From NCBI RefSeq assembly GCF_001425175.1, contig NZ_LMDV01000008.1, forward strand, positions 482,352 through 546,351: a DNA stretch of 64,000 nucleotides, in the 5' to 3' direction. Below are positions 1 to 8,449 of the stretch, piece by piece. The position numbers and the translations under genes were made by a program. Source of the DNA: Nocardioides sp. Root1257 (lineage in GTDB: Bacteria; Actinomycetota; Actinomycetes; Propionibacteriales; Nocardioidaceae). The notes under the pieces are model-generated. The model saw nothing but the letters and a program-made list of their open reading frames with translations, searched no databases and was not told the DNA's origin. Each line of letters begins with the position of its first letter. Position 1 is the stretch's first letter.

Positions 1-499
1 GGCTGGGCAGGTGCTTGCGCGAGTCGAAGGGCGGCAGTGCCCGGACGCTGCCCTCGACGACCCGGGTGCGCTGCCGGGCCGCGAGCCCGAGCGGCCCGCG
101 CAGCCGCACGGTCACGCCGATCGCGCGCAGGTCGCCGCGGCGCTGGGGGAGCAGCGGCGTCGTCAGGACGACCCGGTCGCCCGGCGGCAGCGAGAGTCGG
201 TGCCGGTTGGGACCGGCGCCGGCGGTCGGCTGCCACGCGTCGCGTACGACGCCGTGCAGCCCTCGACGCGATGCGTTGGTCGCCACCAGCGCGGTCGAGG
301 TCGGCTCGCCGAGCCGGACCGCCCCGACCGGCGGGCGCGTGAGCGTCAGCGTCGCGGGCGACGGAGCGAGCAGCAGGTCGGCGCCGACCAGGAGCAGCAC
401 GGCCAGCACCCACAGCCACACCGTGCTCATCTCGGGGCGCAGCAGCACCGCTCCCACCCCCAGGAGGAGCAGCAGCGGGACGCGTCCGGAGATCGACAC
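1..499 (-). CDS. DUF58 domain protein, N-terminal part
   Basis: The first 166 residues are present; the gene runs off the left edge. It starts with GTG two bases after the moxR stop. Two closely spaced hydrophobic segments (about residues 6-17 and 22-40) are followed by a soluble beta-rich region with TLTRPPVGAVRLGEPT, typical of the domain before the DUF58 (vWA-like) module. DUF58 proteins are usual partners of MoxR ATPases and are thought to act at the cell surface, but no precise reaction is known. The diagnostic DUF58 core lies outside the window, so the family call leans on synteny with MoxR, DUF4350 and DUF4129. Confidence 0.75.
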   Translation of the reverse strand, partial: MSISGRVPLLLLLGVGAVLLRPEMSTVWLWVLAVLLLVGADLLLAPSPATLTLTRPPVGAVRLGEPTSTALVATNASRRGLHGVVRDAWQPTAGAGPNRHRLSLPPGDRVVLTTPLLPQRRGDLRAIGVTVRLRGPLGLAARQRTRVVEGSVRALPPFDSRKHLPS

Positions 500-501
500 C
501 G

Positions 502-1470
502 CTACCTCGGCACCGGCACCGAGCCGAGCGCGGAGGCCAGCACCTGCGCGACGTCGACGCCCTCGAGCTCCGCTTCGGGACGCAGCCCGAGCCGGTGCAC
601 GAGGGTCGCGTGCGCGAGCGACTTCACGTCGTCCGGCGTCACGAAGTCGCGGCCGGTGAGCCAGGCCCACGCCCGTGCCGAGCGCAGCAGCGCCGTGGCG
701 CCGCGGGGGCTGACACCGAGGCTGAGCGACGGCGACTCCCGGGTCGCGCGGGCGATGTCGACGATGTAGCCGGCCACCTCGGGGCTGACCTGCACCTGGC
801 CCACCGCCGCCCGGCCGGCCGCGATGTCGTCGGCTCCCGCCACCGGTCGTACGCCGGCGCCCGCGACGTCGCGCGGGTCGAACCCGGCCGCGTGGCGACG
901 CAGGATCTCCAGCTCGCTCGCGCGGTCCGGCACGGGCAGCACCACCTTGAGCAGGAAGCGGTCGAGCTGCGCCTCGGGGAGCGGGTAGGTGCCCTCGTAC
1001 TCGACCGGGTTCTGGGTCGCGGCCACCAGGAACGGCGCCGGCAGCGGCCGCGACACCCCGTCGACGGAGACCTGGCCCTCCTCCATCGCCTCGAGCAGGG
1101 CGGACTGCGTCTTCGGCGGCGTCCGGTTGATCTCGTCGGCCAGCAGCAGGTTCGTGAAGAGCGGCCCCTCGCGGAAGCTGAGCTCGCCCTGCCGGCTGTC
1201 GATCACCATCGAGCCGGTGATGTCGCCGGGCATCAGGTCGGGCGTGAACTGCACGCGCCGGGTGTCCACGGAGAGCGCGCCGGCGAGGGTCCGCACGAGC
1301 AGCGTCTTGGCGACCCCGGGCACCCCCTCCATCAGCACGTGGCCGCCGCAGAGCAGCGCGACGAGCAGGCCGGAGACCGCGGCGTCCTGGCCGACGACGG
1401 CCTTCGCGACCTCGGTGCGCACGGCGGCCAGGCGCTCGCGGGCGTCGTTGCCGGTGGGGGACTCGCTCAT
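502..1470 (-). CDS. MoxR family AAA+ ATPase
   Basis: A 322-residue MoxR-type AAA+ ATPase, a chaperone class thought to insert cofactors or remodel vWA-domain partners. The Walker A motif GVPGVAKT is at residues 49-56, Walker B LLLADEI at 108-114 and the sensor-1 motif ATQNP at 151-155; the C-terminal lid is complete. The ATG start overlaps the stop of the upstream DUF4350 gene in an ATGA, and the DUF58 gene follows two bases after the stop, so translation is probably coupled. The encoded partner is most likely the DUF58 protein. Length and motifs are normal for the family. Confidence 0.95.
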   Translation of the reverse strand: MSESPTGNDARERLAAVRTEVAKAVVGQDAAVSGLLVALLCGGHVLMEGVPGVAKTLLVRTLAGALSVDTRRVQFTPDLMPGDITGSMVIDSRQGELSFREGPLFTNLLLADEINRTPPKTQSALLEAMEEGQVSVDGVSRPLPAPFLVAATQNPVEYEGTYPLPEAQLDRFLLKVVLPVPDRASELEILRRHAAGFDPRDVAGAGVRPVAGADDIAAGRAAVGQVQVSPEVAGYIVDIARATRESPSLSLGVSPRGATALLRSARAWAWLTGRDFVTPDDVKSLAHATLVHRLGLRPEAELEGVDVAQVLASALGSVPVPR

Positions 1471-2603
1471 GGGCGGCGTACCTCTTTCTCGAGCTCGGCC
1501 AGCTGGTCGGCCAGCGTGATCAGGTCGTGGTCGGTGGTGGGTGCGGGTGCGTGCGGCCCGAGCAGGGCATCGACCTCGGCGACCGGGCGACCGGTGTGCC
1601 GCGCGACGTCGCGGACCAGTGCCTCCGGGTCCGGGTGTGCCCCGAGACGGAGCAGCTCCGTCGCCCGCCCGCGAGCGGCCGCGCGCAGCACGGTGGCGGC
1701 GTGCGCTCGGTCGCCGGCCTTGCGGTAGAGCCGGCCGCGGCTGCGGGTGGTCTCGATGGCCTTCACGGCGACCGGCAGCGGCTCGATCGCGAGCGGGCCC
1801 AGCCGTCGCGCACGCCAGACGAGCAGGCCGAGCGTGGCGACCGCGACCAGCCACAGGGCCGGGCGCAGCCAGGGCGGCAGCAGCGTCGAGACGCTGACCC
1901 CGTCGTCTCCGACCAGGTCGTCGAGCGACGGGACGTACCAGACCAGCCGGTCGGACCGGCCGAGCAGGCGCAGCCCGACGGCCGCGTTGTCGGCGTGCAG
2001 GACCTGGTCGTTGCGCAGCGCGTCGCCGGCACCGAGGAGCACGGTCCCCGGTCGCGGCTCGACGAGCAGGGCGCCGTCGTCGGTCGGGAAGCACCCGTCG
2101 TCGACCGCGTAGGCGAGCGCGCGGTCGACGTCGATCGTCAGGCCGGCGTACGTCGGGTCCGCGCAGCCCGACTCGACCGGGTCCTCCAGGGCGAGGCTGC
2201 TCGGGAGCTCGGTGACGCCGAGGGCGTCGGTCGTGCCCGGGCCGGGCTCGACGACCACCAGTCGACCGGGCGCCGCGTCGTCGAGCAGGCGGTCGGTGGT
2301 GCTCCGCCCCAGCAGATCCGCCGAGGTGACGAGCACGGTCGTGTCGCCGTCGACGCCGGCGGCATCGAGGGCGTCGGCACTGCGGACCACGGTCAGGTCG
2401 ACGCCCTGGTCGTCGAGCACCCGGGCCAGGGCCTGGGCGCCGTTCGGGCCCGGGTTGTCGGGGTCGAGCGCCGCGGTGCGGCCCGAGTCCTGACCGGCGA
2501 GCACGATCGCCGTGACCACCGCGGCGACCAGGCCGCCGGCGACCAGCAGCGTCGACCCGCTCGGACGTCGGCGGGCGGTGCGCTCGAGGGTGGGCGCGCT
2601 CAT
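1467..2603 (-). CDS. DUF4350 domain membrane protein
   Basis: A 378-residue protein with one membrane segment near the N-terminus (about residues 18-40), an extracytoplasmic domain with the ALDPDNPGPNGAQALARVL stretch typical of DUF4350, a second membrane segment near residues 243-263, and a cytoplasmic helical tail. The DUF4350 region resembles the glutamine amidotransferase-like fold but no catalytic triad was identified. It lies between the DUF4129 and moxR genes with 4-base overlaps on both sides, an arrangement common in actinobacteria. The molecular role is unknown; a membrane component of a MoxR-dependent system is inferred from context. Confidence 0.85.
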   Translation of the reverse strand: MSAPTLERTARRRPSGSTLLVAGGLVAAVVTAIVLAGQDSGRTAALDPDNPGPNGAQALARVLDDQGVDLTVVRSADALDAAGVDGDTTVLVTSADLLGRSTTDRLLDDAAPGRLVVVEPGPGTTDALGVTELPSSLALEDPVESGCADPTYAGLTIDVDRALAYAVDDGCFPTDDGALLVEPRPGTVLLGAGDALRNDQVLHADNAAVGLRLLGRSDRLVWYVPSLDDLVGDDGVSVSTLLPPWLRPALWLVAVATLGLLVWRARRLGPLAIEPLPVAVKAIETTRSRGRLYRKAGDRAHAATVLRAAARGRATELLRLGAHPDPEALVRDVARHTGRPVAEVDALLGPHAPAPTTDHDLITLADQLAELEKEVRRP

Positions 2604-3199
2604 CGGTGCCCCGCGAGCGCGTCGTCGAGCGCCAGGACGTCGGCGGCCTGGTCGCGCGTGGCCGGCCGGTCGCCGTACCGGACGGCGTCGAAGAGGGCCG
2701 CGCTGCTGGCCACCGGGGCCTGCTGGTCGGGGTACGTCGTGGCGAGCGCGCCGGCGACCTCGCGGGCCGTGGCGCCGGGTCGGTCGTCCAGCCGGCCGCG
2801 CTCGACCTGGCGGACGGTCAGCGCGCGGAACCCGTCGACCAGGGCTGCCGCGTTGCGGCCCTCGGCGAGCGCCCGCTCCGCCGCGTCCCGCAGCTGGTCG
2901 GCGGTGACCGTCGCGTCCTCGACCACCGGGCCGGGCCGACCCGCCGCGCGCGCCGTACGACGGACCCGCGACAGCAGCCAGGCGAGTCCGACACCGAGCA
3001 GCAGGAAGGCGACGATGGCGGCGAACGTCGACAACGGCGGTGCCTTCGCGGCCGAGTCGATCAGCCCGTTGAGGAGTCCGTCGAGCCAGTCGAGCACCCG
3101 CAGGAAGAGGTTGGTGTCGTGGTACTCCGGGTGCGCCAGCTCGCGCCGGAGGAGGGAGTGCGCCTCCTCCGAGGACGGGTCGAGCGGCGGCGTGATCAC
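2600..3199 (-). CDS. DUF4129 domain protein
   Basis: A 199-residue protein read from a GTG that overlaps the stop of the upstream gene (GTGA). The N-terminal part (residues 1-55) carries the EEAHSLLRRELAHPEY motif frequent before DUF4129, a single membrane helix spans about residues 58-76, and the C-terminal DUF4129 domain (RAALFDAVRYGDR-like end, here SSAALFDAVRYGDR) is cytoplasmic. In other bacteria DUF4129 also occurs at the end of transglutaminase-like proteins beside MoxR and DUF58. No enzymatic residues are visible. Function unknown; membership of the MoxR module is well supported by the overlapping gene order. Confidence 0.85.
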   Translation of the reverse strand: MITPPLDPSSEEAHSLLRRELAHPEYHDTNLFLRVLDWLDGLLNGLIDSAAKAPPLSTFAAIVAFLLLGVGLAWLLSRVRRTARAAGRPGPVVEDATVTADQLRDAAERALAEGRNAAALVDGFRALTVRQVERGRLDDRPGATAREVAGALATTYPDQQAPVASSAALFDAVRYGDRPATRDQAADVLALDDALAGHR

Positions 3200-4299
3200 G
3201 ACGCGGTGATCCCCGCCTGCGCCATCAGCTCGACGTCGTACGCCTCCTTGCGCATCCGCTGGTCGAGGTACTGCAGCGAGCTGACCGCGGAGGTGAACGG
3301 CGCGACGAAGGCCGTCGCCAGCACGGTGCCGAGCGCGTTGACCGTGACCAGGATCAGCACGGCCGCGCCCTCGTCGGAGACCGCGAGGCTCGCCAACGGG
3401 CCGACGATGGCGAACGGGATGGTGATGATCGAGGAGGCCACCGACGTGACGACGACGGTGAGCAGGGCGATCCCGAAGGTCCGCCAGAACTGCCGGCGGG
3501 TCAGCCGGTAGCCGCGGCCGATCGCCGCGAAGACGCCGAGCCGCTCCACCATCAGCGCGGGCACGGGCAGGTAGGTGACCCGGATCCAGATCCACCAGGT
3601 CGCCGCGACGATCACCGGTGCGGTGACGACGAACCACACGAGCACGGGGACCCACGAGCTCGCGACGACGACCACGACGACCGACAGGAGGGCGTAGACG
3701 CCGAAGAGCCCGACCCAGACCAGCCCGATGATCGCGGTCAGGCCGAGCAGCCGCCAGCGCGAGCCGCGCGTCGCCGCCCACGCCTCGCCGAGGGACAGGC
3801 GGCGGCCGATCGCGGCGGCGGCGGTGACGTGGGCGACCATCCCGGTCACGAAGATCAGGCCGACGTACTGGAGGACGGAGCCGACGATGGTCGTGGCGTA
3901 CAGCGCGCCGACGCCGACCAGGTCGGCGGAGTCCTCGCCGAACGTGTCCCCGGAGAGGTCGACGAGCGAGGTCACGACCGCGGTGACGAGCACCGGGATG
4001 GCCATCGCGATCGCGGCCACCAGCACGGCCGACCCGACGGTCGCCTTCGGGTTGAAGCGGATGATCCGGAACGCTGCGTCGTAGAAGTCGCCCAGTCCGA
4101 GTGGGCGCAGCGGCATCGCGCCCGGCTTGTGGGCCGCGCCCAGCATCCCGGGCGCCCACTGCGGAGGTGGCGGGCCGGCGCCGTACCCCGGAGGCGGTCC
4201 CCACGCCGAGGGCGCCGGCTGCGGAGGTGGGGCCCAGCCGGGTGGGGGAGGCTCGACGGGGCCGCCGCCCGGCGGTGGGAACGGCTGGCTGCCCGACAT
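3196..4299 (-). CDS. Pro-rich multipass membrane protein, GPDPase membrane-domain type
   Basis: A 367-residue protein with a Pro/Gly-rich cytoplasmic N-terminus (residues 1-50) and about six hydrophobic segments. It resembles the membrane domain found with glycerophosphodiester phosphodiesterases, without the catalytic domain. The conserved entry LGDFYDAAFRIIRFNPK precedes the first helix, as in many actinobacterial family members. It is the first gene of the DUF4129-DUF4350-MoxR-DUF58 run. The ATG is preferred over an in-frame GTG two codons upstream because a TANNNT-like box (CAGGAT) ends six bases before the ATG, which fits a leaderless transcript. Function unknown; a scaffold or lipid-associated role is only a guess. 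Confidence 0.8.
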   Translation of the reverse strand: MSGSQPFPPPGGGPVEPPPPGWAPPPQPAPSAWGPPPGYGAGPPPPQWAPGMLGAAHKPGAMPLRPLGLGDFYDAAFRIIRFNPKATVGSAVLVAAIAMAIPVLVTAVVTSLVDLSGDTFGEDSADLVGVGALYATTIVGSVLQYVGLIFVTGMVAHVTAAAAIGRRLSLGEAWAATRGSRWRLLGLTAIIGLVWVGLFGVYALLSVVVVVVASSWVPVLVWFVVTAPVIVAATWWIWIRVTYLPVPALMVERLGVFAAIGRGYRLTRRQFWRTFGIALLTVVVTSVASSIITIPFAIVGPLASLAVSDEGAAVLILVTVNALGTVLATAFVAPFTSAVSSLQYLDQRMRKEAYDVELMAQAGITAS

Positions 4300-4305
4300 G
4301 GGCAC

Positions 4306-4311
4306 ATCCTG
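4306..4311 (-). promoter_or_regulatory. -10 box of the MoxR-module operon
   Basis: On the minus strand CAGGAT ends six bases before the ATG of the membrane protein gene. This spacing puts the transcription start at or next to the A of the start codon, and no Shine-Dalgarno sequence is seen, so a leaderless mRNA is likely. No convincing -35 element was found. Confidence 0.4.
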
Positions 4312-4327
4312 TCAGGGCCGCCGGGGA

Positions 4328-4831
4328 TCAGTGCCCCGTCTGCTGCGGCACGGCGTGGCTGGGCAGCACGCACGCGGCGTCCAGGCCGAGCACGTGGTTG
4401 AGCCGGCCGAACGCCAGCCACGAGCCGAGGCACATGGAGATCTCGACGATCTCCCGGTCGGAGTAGTGCTGCTTCATCCGGGTCCAGAAGCCGTCGTCGA
4501 GCCCGTGGTGGTCGAGCGCGTACCGCTCGGCGTACTCCGCGGCCAGGCGGGTGCGGTCGTCGAAGCTCGGCGTCGTGCGCCACGCGGTCACCGCGTCGGC
4601 GAAGGTGTCCTCGACCGTCGCCCCGTCCCGCTCGGTGCGCCAGTCCTGGCAGAAGAGGCAGCCGTTGATCTGCGCGATCCGCAGCCGGGCGGCCTCGAAC
4701 TCCCGCAGGCCGAGGGTGGTGTGCTCGTAGACGCTGCCCGCGAACTTCGAGGCGGCGATGCCGATGCCGGGCACCATCTCCCCCCACACGTACATGATCG
4801 GGTCCTTGTCCTCGGGCAGGTCGATGATCAC
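4328..4831 (-). CDS. Carboxymuconolactone decarboxylase/AhpD-like protein
   Basis: A 167-residue protein of the AhpD-like family. The signature NGCLFCQDWR at residues 56-65 supplies the redox CxxC pair (Cys58, Cys61), placed before the helix that carries EDTFADAVTAWR. Family members act as peroxidase-linked disulfide reductants or as decarboxylases; the CxxC favours a redox role. The GTG start is chosen because AAGGAG lies just upstream and the codon overlaps the stop of the upstream dehydrogenase gene (GTGA). Coupling to that gene suggests the two act together in one oxidative or catabolic step, but the substrate is not visible. Confidence 0.85.
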   Translation of the reverse strand: MIIDLPEDKDPIMYVWGEMVPGIGIAASKFAGSVYEHTTLGLREFEAARLRIAQINGCLFCQDWRTERDGATVEDTFADAVTAWRTTPSFDDRTRLAAEYAERYALDHHGLDDGFWTRMKQHYSDREIVEISMCLGSWLAFGRLNHVLGLDAACVLPSHAVPQQTGH

Positions 4832-5958
4832 GGTGTGCTCCTTCCGATGCGGCCGTGCGCGGGGGTGAGAGGTACGTCGAGCCCGCCGTACAGGCCGGGC
4901 TCGGCGGCGGTCAGCCACGGGATGGCGTTGACCAGGCGGTTGGCGGCCGTGGCGTTGCCGCCCGCGGCCCGGTTGTCGCCCTCGTCGGTGGCCTCCAGGC
5001 TCACCTCGATCCGGGGACGACCCTCGATCACGACCCGGTGCGCGCCGGCGCCGCCGTCGGGAGGCAGTGGCCAGTCCGGGGCGCAGGCGGGGGAGATGCG
5101 GGTGACGTGCTCGACCACGATGCGGGGCACGCCGTCGACGACGCCCTGGACCTCGAAGCGCAGCGCGCCCTGCGTGCCCGCCTCGAAGGTCCCCATCGCG
5201 TTCGTGACGTCGGTGTCCAGGGGACGGCGCTCGAGCGTCTCGCGGATCTCGTCCAGCTCGACCCCCAGCGCGCGGGCGATCATCCGCACCTGGCCGCCCC
5301 AGACCATCGTCGGCACGCCGGGCGACACCATGGGCGGCTCGTAGTCCATCGGCTGGCCCATGCCGACCAGCAGCCGCACGGAGTCCGGCTGGTCGTACGT
5401 CGAGTAGTCGAAGATCTCCTGGCAGCGCACCTCGTCGATCGTGCCGGCGACGCCGGAGATCAGGGCGGGCAGCACGTCGTTGCCCCAGCCGGGGTCGACC
5501 CCGCTCGCGAAGAGGGCGCTGGCCCCCTCCTTCGCGGCGTCGAGCAGCGGCCCGGTGAGCTCCGGCGGCGCGCTGCGGTGGTCGTAGAGGGCGTAGAGCG
5601 CCGGCGTCACGACCACGGCGCCGCGCCGCAGGCAGCGCTGGACGTCGGCGGCCGCGGCATCGGGCCGGATGTCGCCGGACGCCGTGTAGGCGACGGCACC
5701 GGCACCGCCGAGTGTGGCCAGGGCCGCCTCGACGTCGGTCGTCGCGGCCACCCCGAGGGCCCGGTCGAGCCCCGCCAGCTCACCCGCGTCGCGACCGACC
5801 TTCGCGGGGGAGGAGACGACGACGGCGGCGAGCTCGAGCTCGGGGTGCGCGTCGATCGAGCGGATCGCCGCGCGGCCCATGTTGCCGGTTCCCCAGACGG
5901 CCACGGGTACCCTGGCGCCGACGCGGGCGGCCGGGTAGAACGTGTTCTCGTCCTGCAT
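4828..5958 (-). CDS. NAD(P)-binding dihydrodipicolinate reductase-like protein
   Basis: A 376-residue dehydrogenase with a Rossmann glycine motif GTGNMG at residues 23-28 and the overall plan of the DapB-like/2,4-diaminopentanoate dehydrogenase group found widely in actinobacteria. Residues near VDPGWGNDVLP resemble the conserved central part of that group. It is unlikely to be lysine-pathway DapB, which is about 250 residues long. The ATG is preferred because TATCGT lies six bases upstream with no Shine-Dalgarno, fitting a leaderless mRNA. It is translationally coupled to the AhpD-like gene. Substrate unknown. Confidence 0.75.
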   Translation of the reverse strand: MQDENTFYPAARVGARVPVAVWGTGNMGRAAIRSIDAHPELELAAVVVSSPAKVGRDAGELAGLDRALGVAATTDVEAALATLGGAGAVAYTASGDIRPDAAAADVQRCLRRGAVVVTPALYALYDHRSAPPELTGPLLDAAKEGASALFASGVDPGWGNDVLPALISGVAGTIDEVRCQEIFDYSTYDQPDSVRLLVGMGQPMDYEPPMVSPGVPTMVWGGQVRMIARALGVELDEIRETLERRPLDTDVTNAMGTFEAGTQGALRFEVQGVVDGVPRIVVEHVTRISPACAPDWPLPPDGGAGAHRVVIEGRPRIEVSLEATDEGDNRAAGGNATAANRLVNAIPWLTAAEPGLYGGLDVPLTPAHGRIGRSTP

Positions 5959-5964
5959 GTGGGG

Positions 5965-5970
5965 ACGATA
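5965..5970 (-). promoter_or_regulatory. -10 box of the dehydrogenase/AhpD-like operon
   Basis: TATCGT on the minus strand fits the TANNNT consensus and ends six bases before the ATG of the DapB-like gene. The spacing implies a leaderless transcript. No clear -35 hexamer is visible. Confidence 0.4.
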
Positions 5971-5983
5971 GCCGAACTGGTCG

Positions 5984-6049
5984 GGTTTCGAGACGCGTCG
6001 CGAGCCCCGCGCTGGCGCGCGTGCCTCGCCGACGCTCCTCAACCTCCCC
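5984..6049. repeat. Imperfect palindromic intergenic element
   Basis: A stretch that begins GGGTTTCGAGACGCGTCG and ends GACGCTCCTCAACCTCCCC contains arms GACGCGTCGCGAG and CTCGCCGACGCTC, which pair as an imperfect inverted repeat around a GC-rich centre. From memory, Nocardioides genomes carry many intergenic copies of elements joining TCTCGAAAC to TTGAGGAG in this way; only one copy lies in this window, so dispersal cannot be shown here. It could also act as a terminator or an mRNA-stabilising hairpin. Confidence 0.5.
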
Positions 6050-6167
6050 GGCTGAGCGCGGTCTCCTCGCAGGCTCGGAGTCCCCGGCCGGTGAATTTGG
6101 CGTGGTGGGAGATCTCTGTCAAGATAGTTCGGTTGCTTCGGTGGGTTGCCGGGGTGCACCGCACATC

Positions 6168-6194
6168 TTGACTTCTGAATCGCGTCTCTAGGAC
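6168..6194 (+). promoter_or_regulatory. Possible S10-operon promoter
   Basis: TTGACT (6168-6173) is a good -35 match, followed by TAGGAC (6189-6194). The 15-base spacer is short and TAGGAC lacks the final T of TANNNT, so the call is tentative. If used, it would give a leader of about 240 bases before rpsJ. Confidence 0.35.
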
Positions 6195-6436
6195 TTGTTC
6201 AGTGCTTGGCGTGTGTGGCCGCACCGAACCTGGAGACCCGATCTGCCTGACGAACCGTCGGGCGCCACCAACACCAAGTGCGAGATCCCGGTCTCGTGTT
6301 GTGCTCACCAGCACGACACGCCCGACCGCGGGGGTCGGAGCAGGCGGGGTGGACAGCAGCAGGGAGGGGCCGACTCAAGCCGGAGGACGCCTCGGAACAC
6401 GCACGCGGTACAGATCGAGAAGGACGAGAGAGACCT

Positions 6437-6745
6437 ATGGCGGGACAGAAGATCCGCATCAGGCTCAAGGCCTATGACCACGAGGTGATCGACACCTCGG
6501 CGCGCAAGATCGTGGACACGGTCACCCGTACGGGTGCCAAGGTCGCCGGCCCGGTGCCGCTGCCGACCGAGAAGAACGTGTACTGCGTCATCCGCTCGCC
6601 CCACAAGTACAAGGACTCCCGCGAGCACTTCGAGATGCGCACCCACAAGCGCCTCATCGACATCATCGACCCCACCCCGAAGACGGTTGACTCGCTGATG
6701 CGTCTCGACCTGCCCGCCGGTGTGGACATCGAGATCAAGCTCTGA
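6437..6745 (+). CDS. rpsJ: 30S ribosomal protein S10
   Basis: A 102-residue S10, the first gene of the S10 operon; S10 sits in the head of the small subunit and in other bacteria also joins the NusB antitermination complex. The start [19 protein letters not shown] and the loop [19 protein letters not shown] are textbook S10. The ATG is chosen because upstream in-frame residues do not resemble the family; a purine-rich GAGAGAGAC lies just before it. rplC follows after ten bases. Confidence 0.98.
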   Translation: MAGQKIRIRLKAYDHEVIDTSARKIVDTVTRTGAKVAGPVPLPTEKNVYCVIRSPHKYKDSREHFEMRTHKRLIDIIDPTPKTVDSLMRLDLPAGVDIEIKL

Positions 6746-6755
6746 GGTCGAGGAC

Positions 6756-7415
6756 ATGACTTTCGAACGCAATGTGAAGGGGCTGCTGGGCACCAAGCTC
6801 GGCATGACCCAGGTCTGGGACGAGAACAACAAGGTCGTCCCCGTGACCGTCATCGACGCCGGCGCCAACGTGGTGACCCTCGTCCGCACGCCCACCGTCG
6901 ACGGCTACAACGCCGTCCAGGTCGGCTACGGCGAGATCGAGGGCCGCAAGGTGAACAAGCCGCAGGCCGGCCAGTTCACCAAGGCGGGCACCACCCCCCG
7001 CCGTCACATCGTCGAGATCCGCACCGCCCTCGCGACCGACTACACGGTCGGCCAGGAGCTGCCCGTCGACACCTTCGCCGCCGGCGAGGAGATCGACGTG
7101 ACCGGCACCAGCAAGGGCAAGGGTTTCGCGGGTGTCATGAAGCTGCACGGCTTCCACGGCGTCTCCGCGTCCCACGGCGCGCACCGCAACCACCGCAAGC
7201 CCGGCTCGATCGGCGCCTGCGCGACCCCCGGTCGCGTCTTCAAGGGCACCCGTATGGCCGGCCGGATGGGTTCCGACACCGTGACCACGCAGAACATCAC
7301 CGTCCACGCCGTCGACGTCGAGAAGGGCCTGATCCTCCTCAAGGGTGCCGTCCCCGGCCCCCGGGGTGGGCTCGTCGTCCTCCGCACGGCCGCCAAGAAG
7401 TCGCAGGAGGTCTGA
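6756..7415 (+). CDS. rplC: 50S ribosomal protein L3
   Basis: A 219-residue L3, an early-assembly protein whose long loop reaches the peptidyl-transferase centre. The start [15 protein letters not shown] and the loop [20 protein letters not shown] are characteristic. An upstream in-frame start overlapping rpsJ was rejected because [12 protein letters not shown] is the conserved N-terminus and GGTCGAGGAC provides a ribosome-binding site. The next gene begins two bases after the stop. Confidence 0.98.
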   Translation: MTFERNVKGLLGTKLGMTQVWDENNKVVPVTVIDAGANVVTLVRTPTVDGYNAVQVGYGEIEGRKVNKPQAGQFTKAGTTPRRHIVEIRTALATDYTVGQELPVDTFAAGEEIDVTGTSKGKGFAGVMKLHGFHGVSASHGAHRNHRKPGSIGACATPGRVFKGTRMAGRMGSDTVTTQNITVHAVDVEKGLILLKGAVPGPRGGLVVLRTAAKKSQEV

Positions 7416-7417
7416 GC

Positions 7418-8119
7418 ATGCCGAACACTGACAAGACGGCCACTGAGAAGCCCGCGGCGAAGAAGACTGCCGCGAAGAAGACCACTGCGAAGAAGGCCGC
7501 CGCGCCCAAGAAGGCCAGCGTCGACCTGCCCGCCGAGATCTTCGACGTCGAGGTCAACATCCCGCTGATCCACCAGGTCGTCGTCGCCCAGCAGGCCGCG
7601 GCCCGCCAGGGCACGCACTCGACCAAGCGTCGCGGCGAGGTCCGCGGCGGTGGCCGCAAGCCCTACAAGCAGAAGGGCACCGGTCGCGCCCGTCAGGGCT
7701 CGACCCGCGCGCCGCAGTTCGCCGGCGGTGGCATCGTCCACGGCCCGAAGCCGCGTGACTACGACCAGCGCACCCCCAAGAAGATGAAGGCCGCCGCCCT
7801 GCGTGGCGCCCTCTCCGACCGGGCCCGCAACGACCGCGTCCACGTCGTCGACTCGCTGGTGAGCACCGAGGCCCCGTCGACCAAGGCGGCCATCGCCGCG
7901 CTGGCGACCCTCTCGGAGCGCGTCAACTTCCTGGTCGTGCTCGAGCGCACCGACTCGGTCACCTGGCTCTCGCTGCGCAACGCGCCCGAGGTGCACATCG
8001 TGGCGGTCGACCAGCTCAACACGTACGACGTGCTGGCCTCCGACGACGTCGTCTTCACCCAGGGTGCTTTCGACGCGCTGGTCAACGGCGGCAAGACCAC
8101 TGAGGAGGATGCCAAGTGA
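7418..8119 (+). CDS. rplD: 50S ribosomal protein L4 with Lys/Ala-rich N-terminal tail
   Basis: A 233-residue L4, which lines the nascent-chain exit tunnel and in E. coli represses its own operon. The core starts near residue 36 ([13 protein letters not shown]) and contains the tunnel-loop hallmark [19 protein letters not shown]. Residues 2-33 are an added tail of [10 protein letters not shown]-type repeats, resembling the histone H1-like tails of some actinobacterial proteins; this tail is longer than in typical L4. ATG follows a good GGAGG two bases after rplC. The stop overlaps the rplW GTG. Confidence 0.97.
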   Translation: MPNTDKTATEKPAAKKTAAKKTTAKKAAAPKKASVDLPAEIFDVEVNIPLIHQVVVAQQAAARQGTHSTKRRGEVRGGGRKPYKQKGTGRARQGSTRAPQFAGGGIVHGPKPRDYDQRTPKKMKAAALRGALSDRARNDRVHVVDSLVSTEAPSTKAAIAALATLSERVNFLVVLERTDSVTWLSLRNAPEVHIVAVDQLNTYDVLASDDVVFTQGAFDALVNGGKTTEEDAK

Positions 8120-8421
8120 GCACCCTGCACAAGGACCACCGCGACGTCCTGCTCGCGCCGGTCGTGTCCGAGAAGAGCTACTCGCTCCTCGACGCGAACA
8201 AGTACACCTTCCTGGTGCACCCGGACGCGAACAAGACCGAGATCAAGATCGCGGTCGAGAAGATTTTCAACGTCAAGGTGACCGCGGTCAACACGCTGAA
8301 CCGCCCCGGCAAGACGCGGCGTACCCGCAACGGCCTGGGCAAGCGCAAGGACACGAAGCGGGCGATCGTCAGCCTCGCCGAGGGCGACCGGATCGACATC
8401 TTCGGAGGCCCGGTCTCCTGA
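8116..8421 (+). CDS. rplW: 50S ribosomal protein L23
   Basis: A 101-residue L23, located at the tunnel exit where it docks signal recognition particle and trigger factor. The stretches [11 protein letters not shown] and [20 protein letters not shown] are diagnostic. It uses a GTG start that overlaps the rplD stop (GTGA), with GGAGGAT upstream. Confidence 0.97.
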   Translation: MSTLHKDHRDVLLAPVVSEKSYSLLDANKYTFLVHPDANKTEIKIAVEKIFNVKVTAVNTLNRPGKTRRTRNGLGKRKDTKRAIVSLAEGDRIDIFGGPVS

Positions 8422-8449
8422 CCGGCGCGGACTAGAGGACTGAAGACAC

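Larger units (their letters stand above)
5959..6436. other. 478-base intergenic region before rpsJ
   Basis: This gap between the divergent dehydrogenase gene and rpsJ holds the minus-strand -10 box, the palindromic element and the probable S10-operon promoter. The part from about 6200 to 6436 is probably the untranslated leader of the ribosomal operon. No gene, tRNA or known riboswitch was recognised in it. In many actinobacteria tuf lies just upstream of rpsJ; it is absent here. Confidence 0.6.

Noticed and set aside
4828..5958. Lysine-pathway dapB
   Set aside because: The protein is over 100 residues too long, lacks the usual DapB histidine motif, and sits with an AhpD-like gene.
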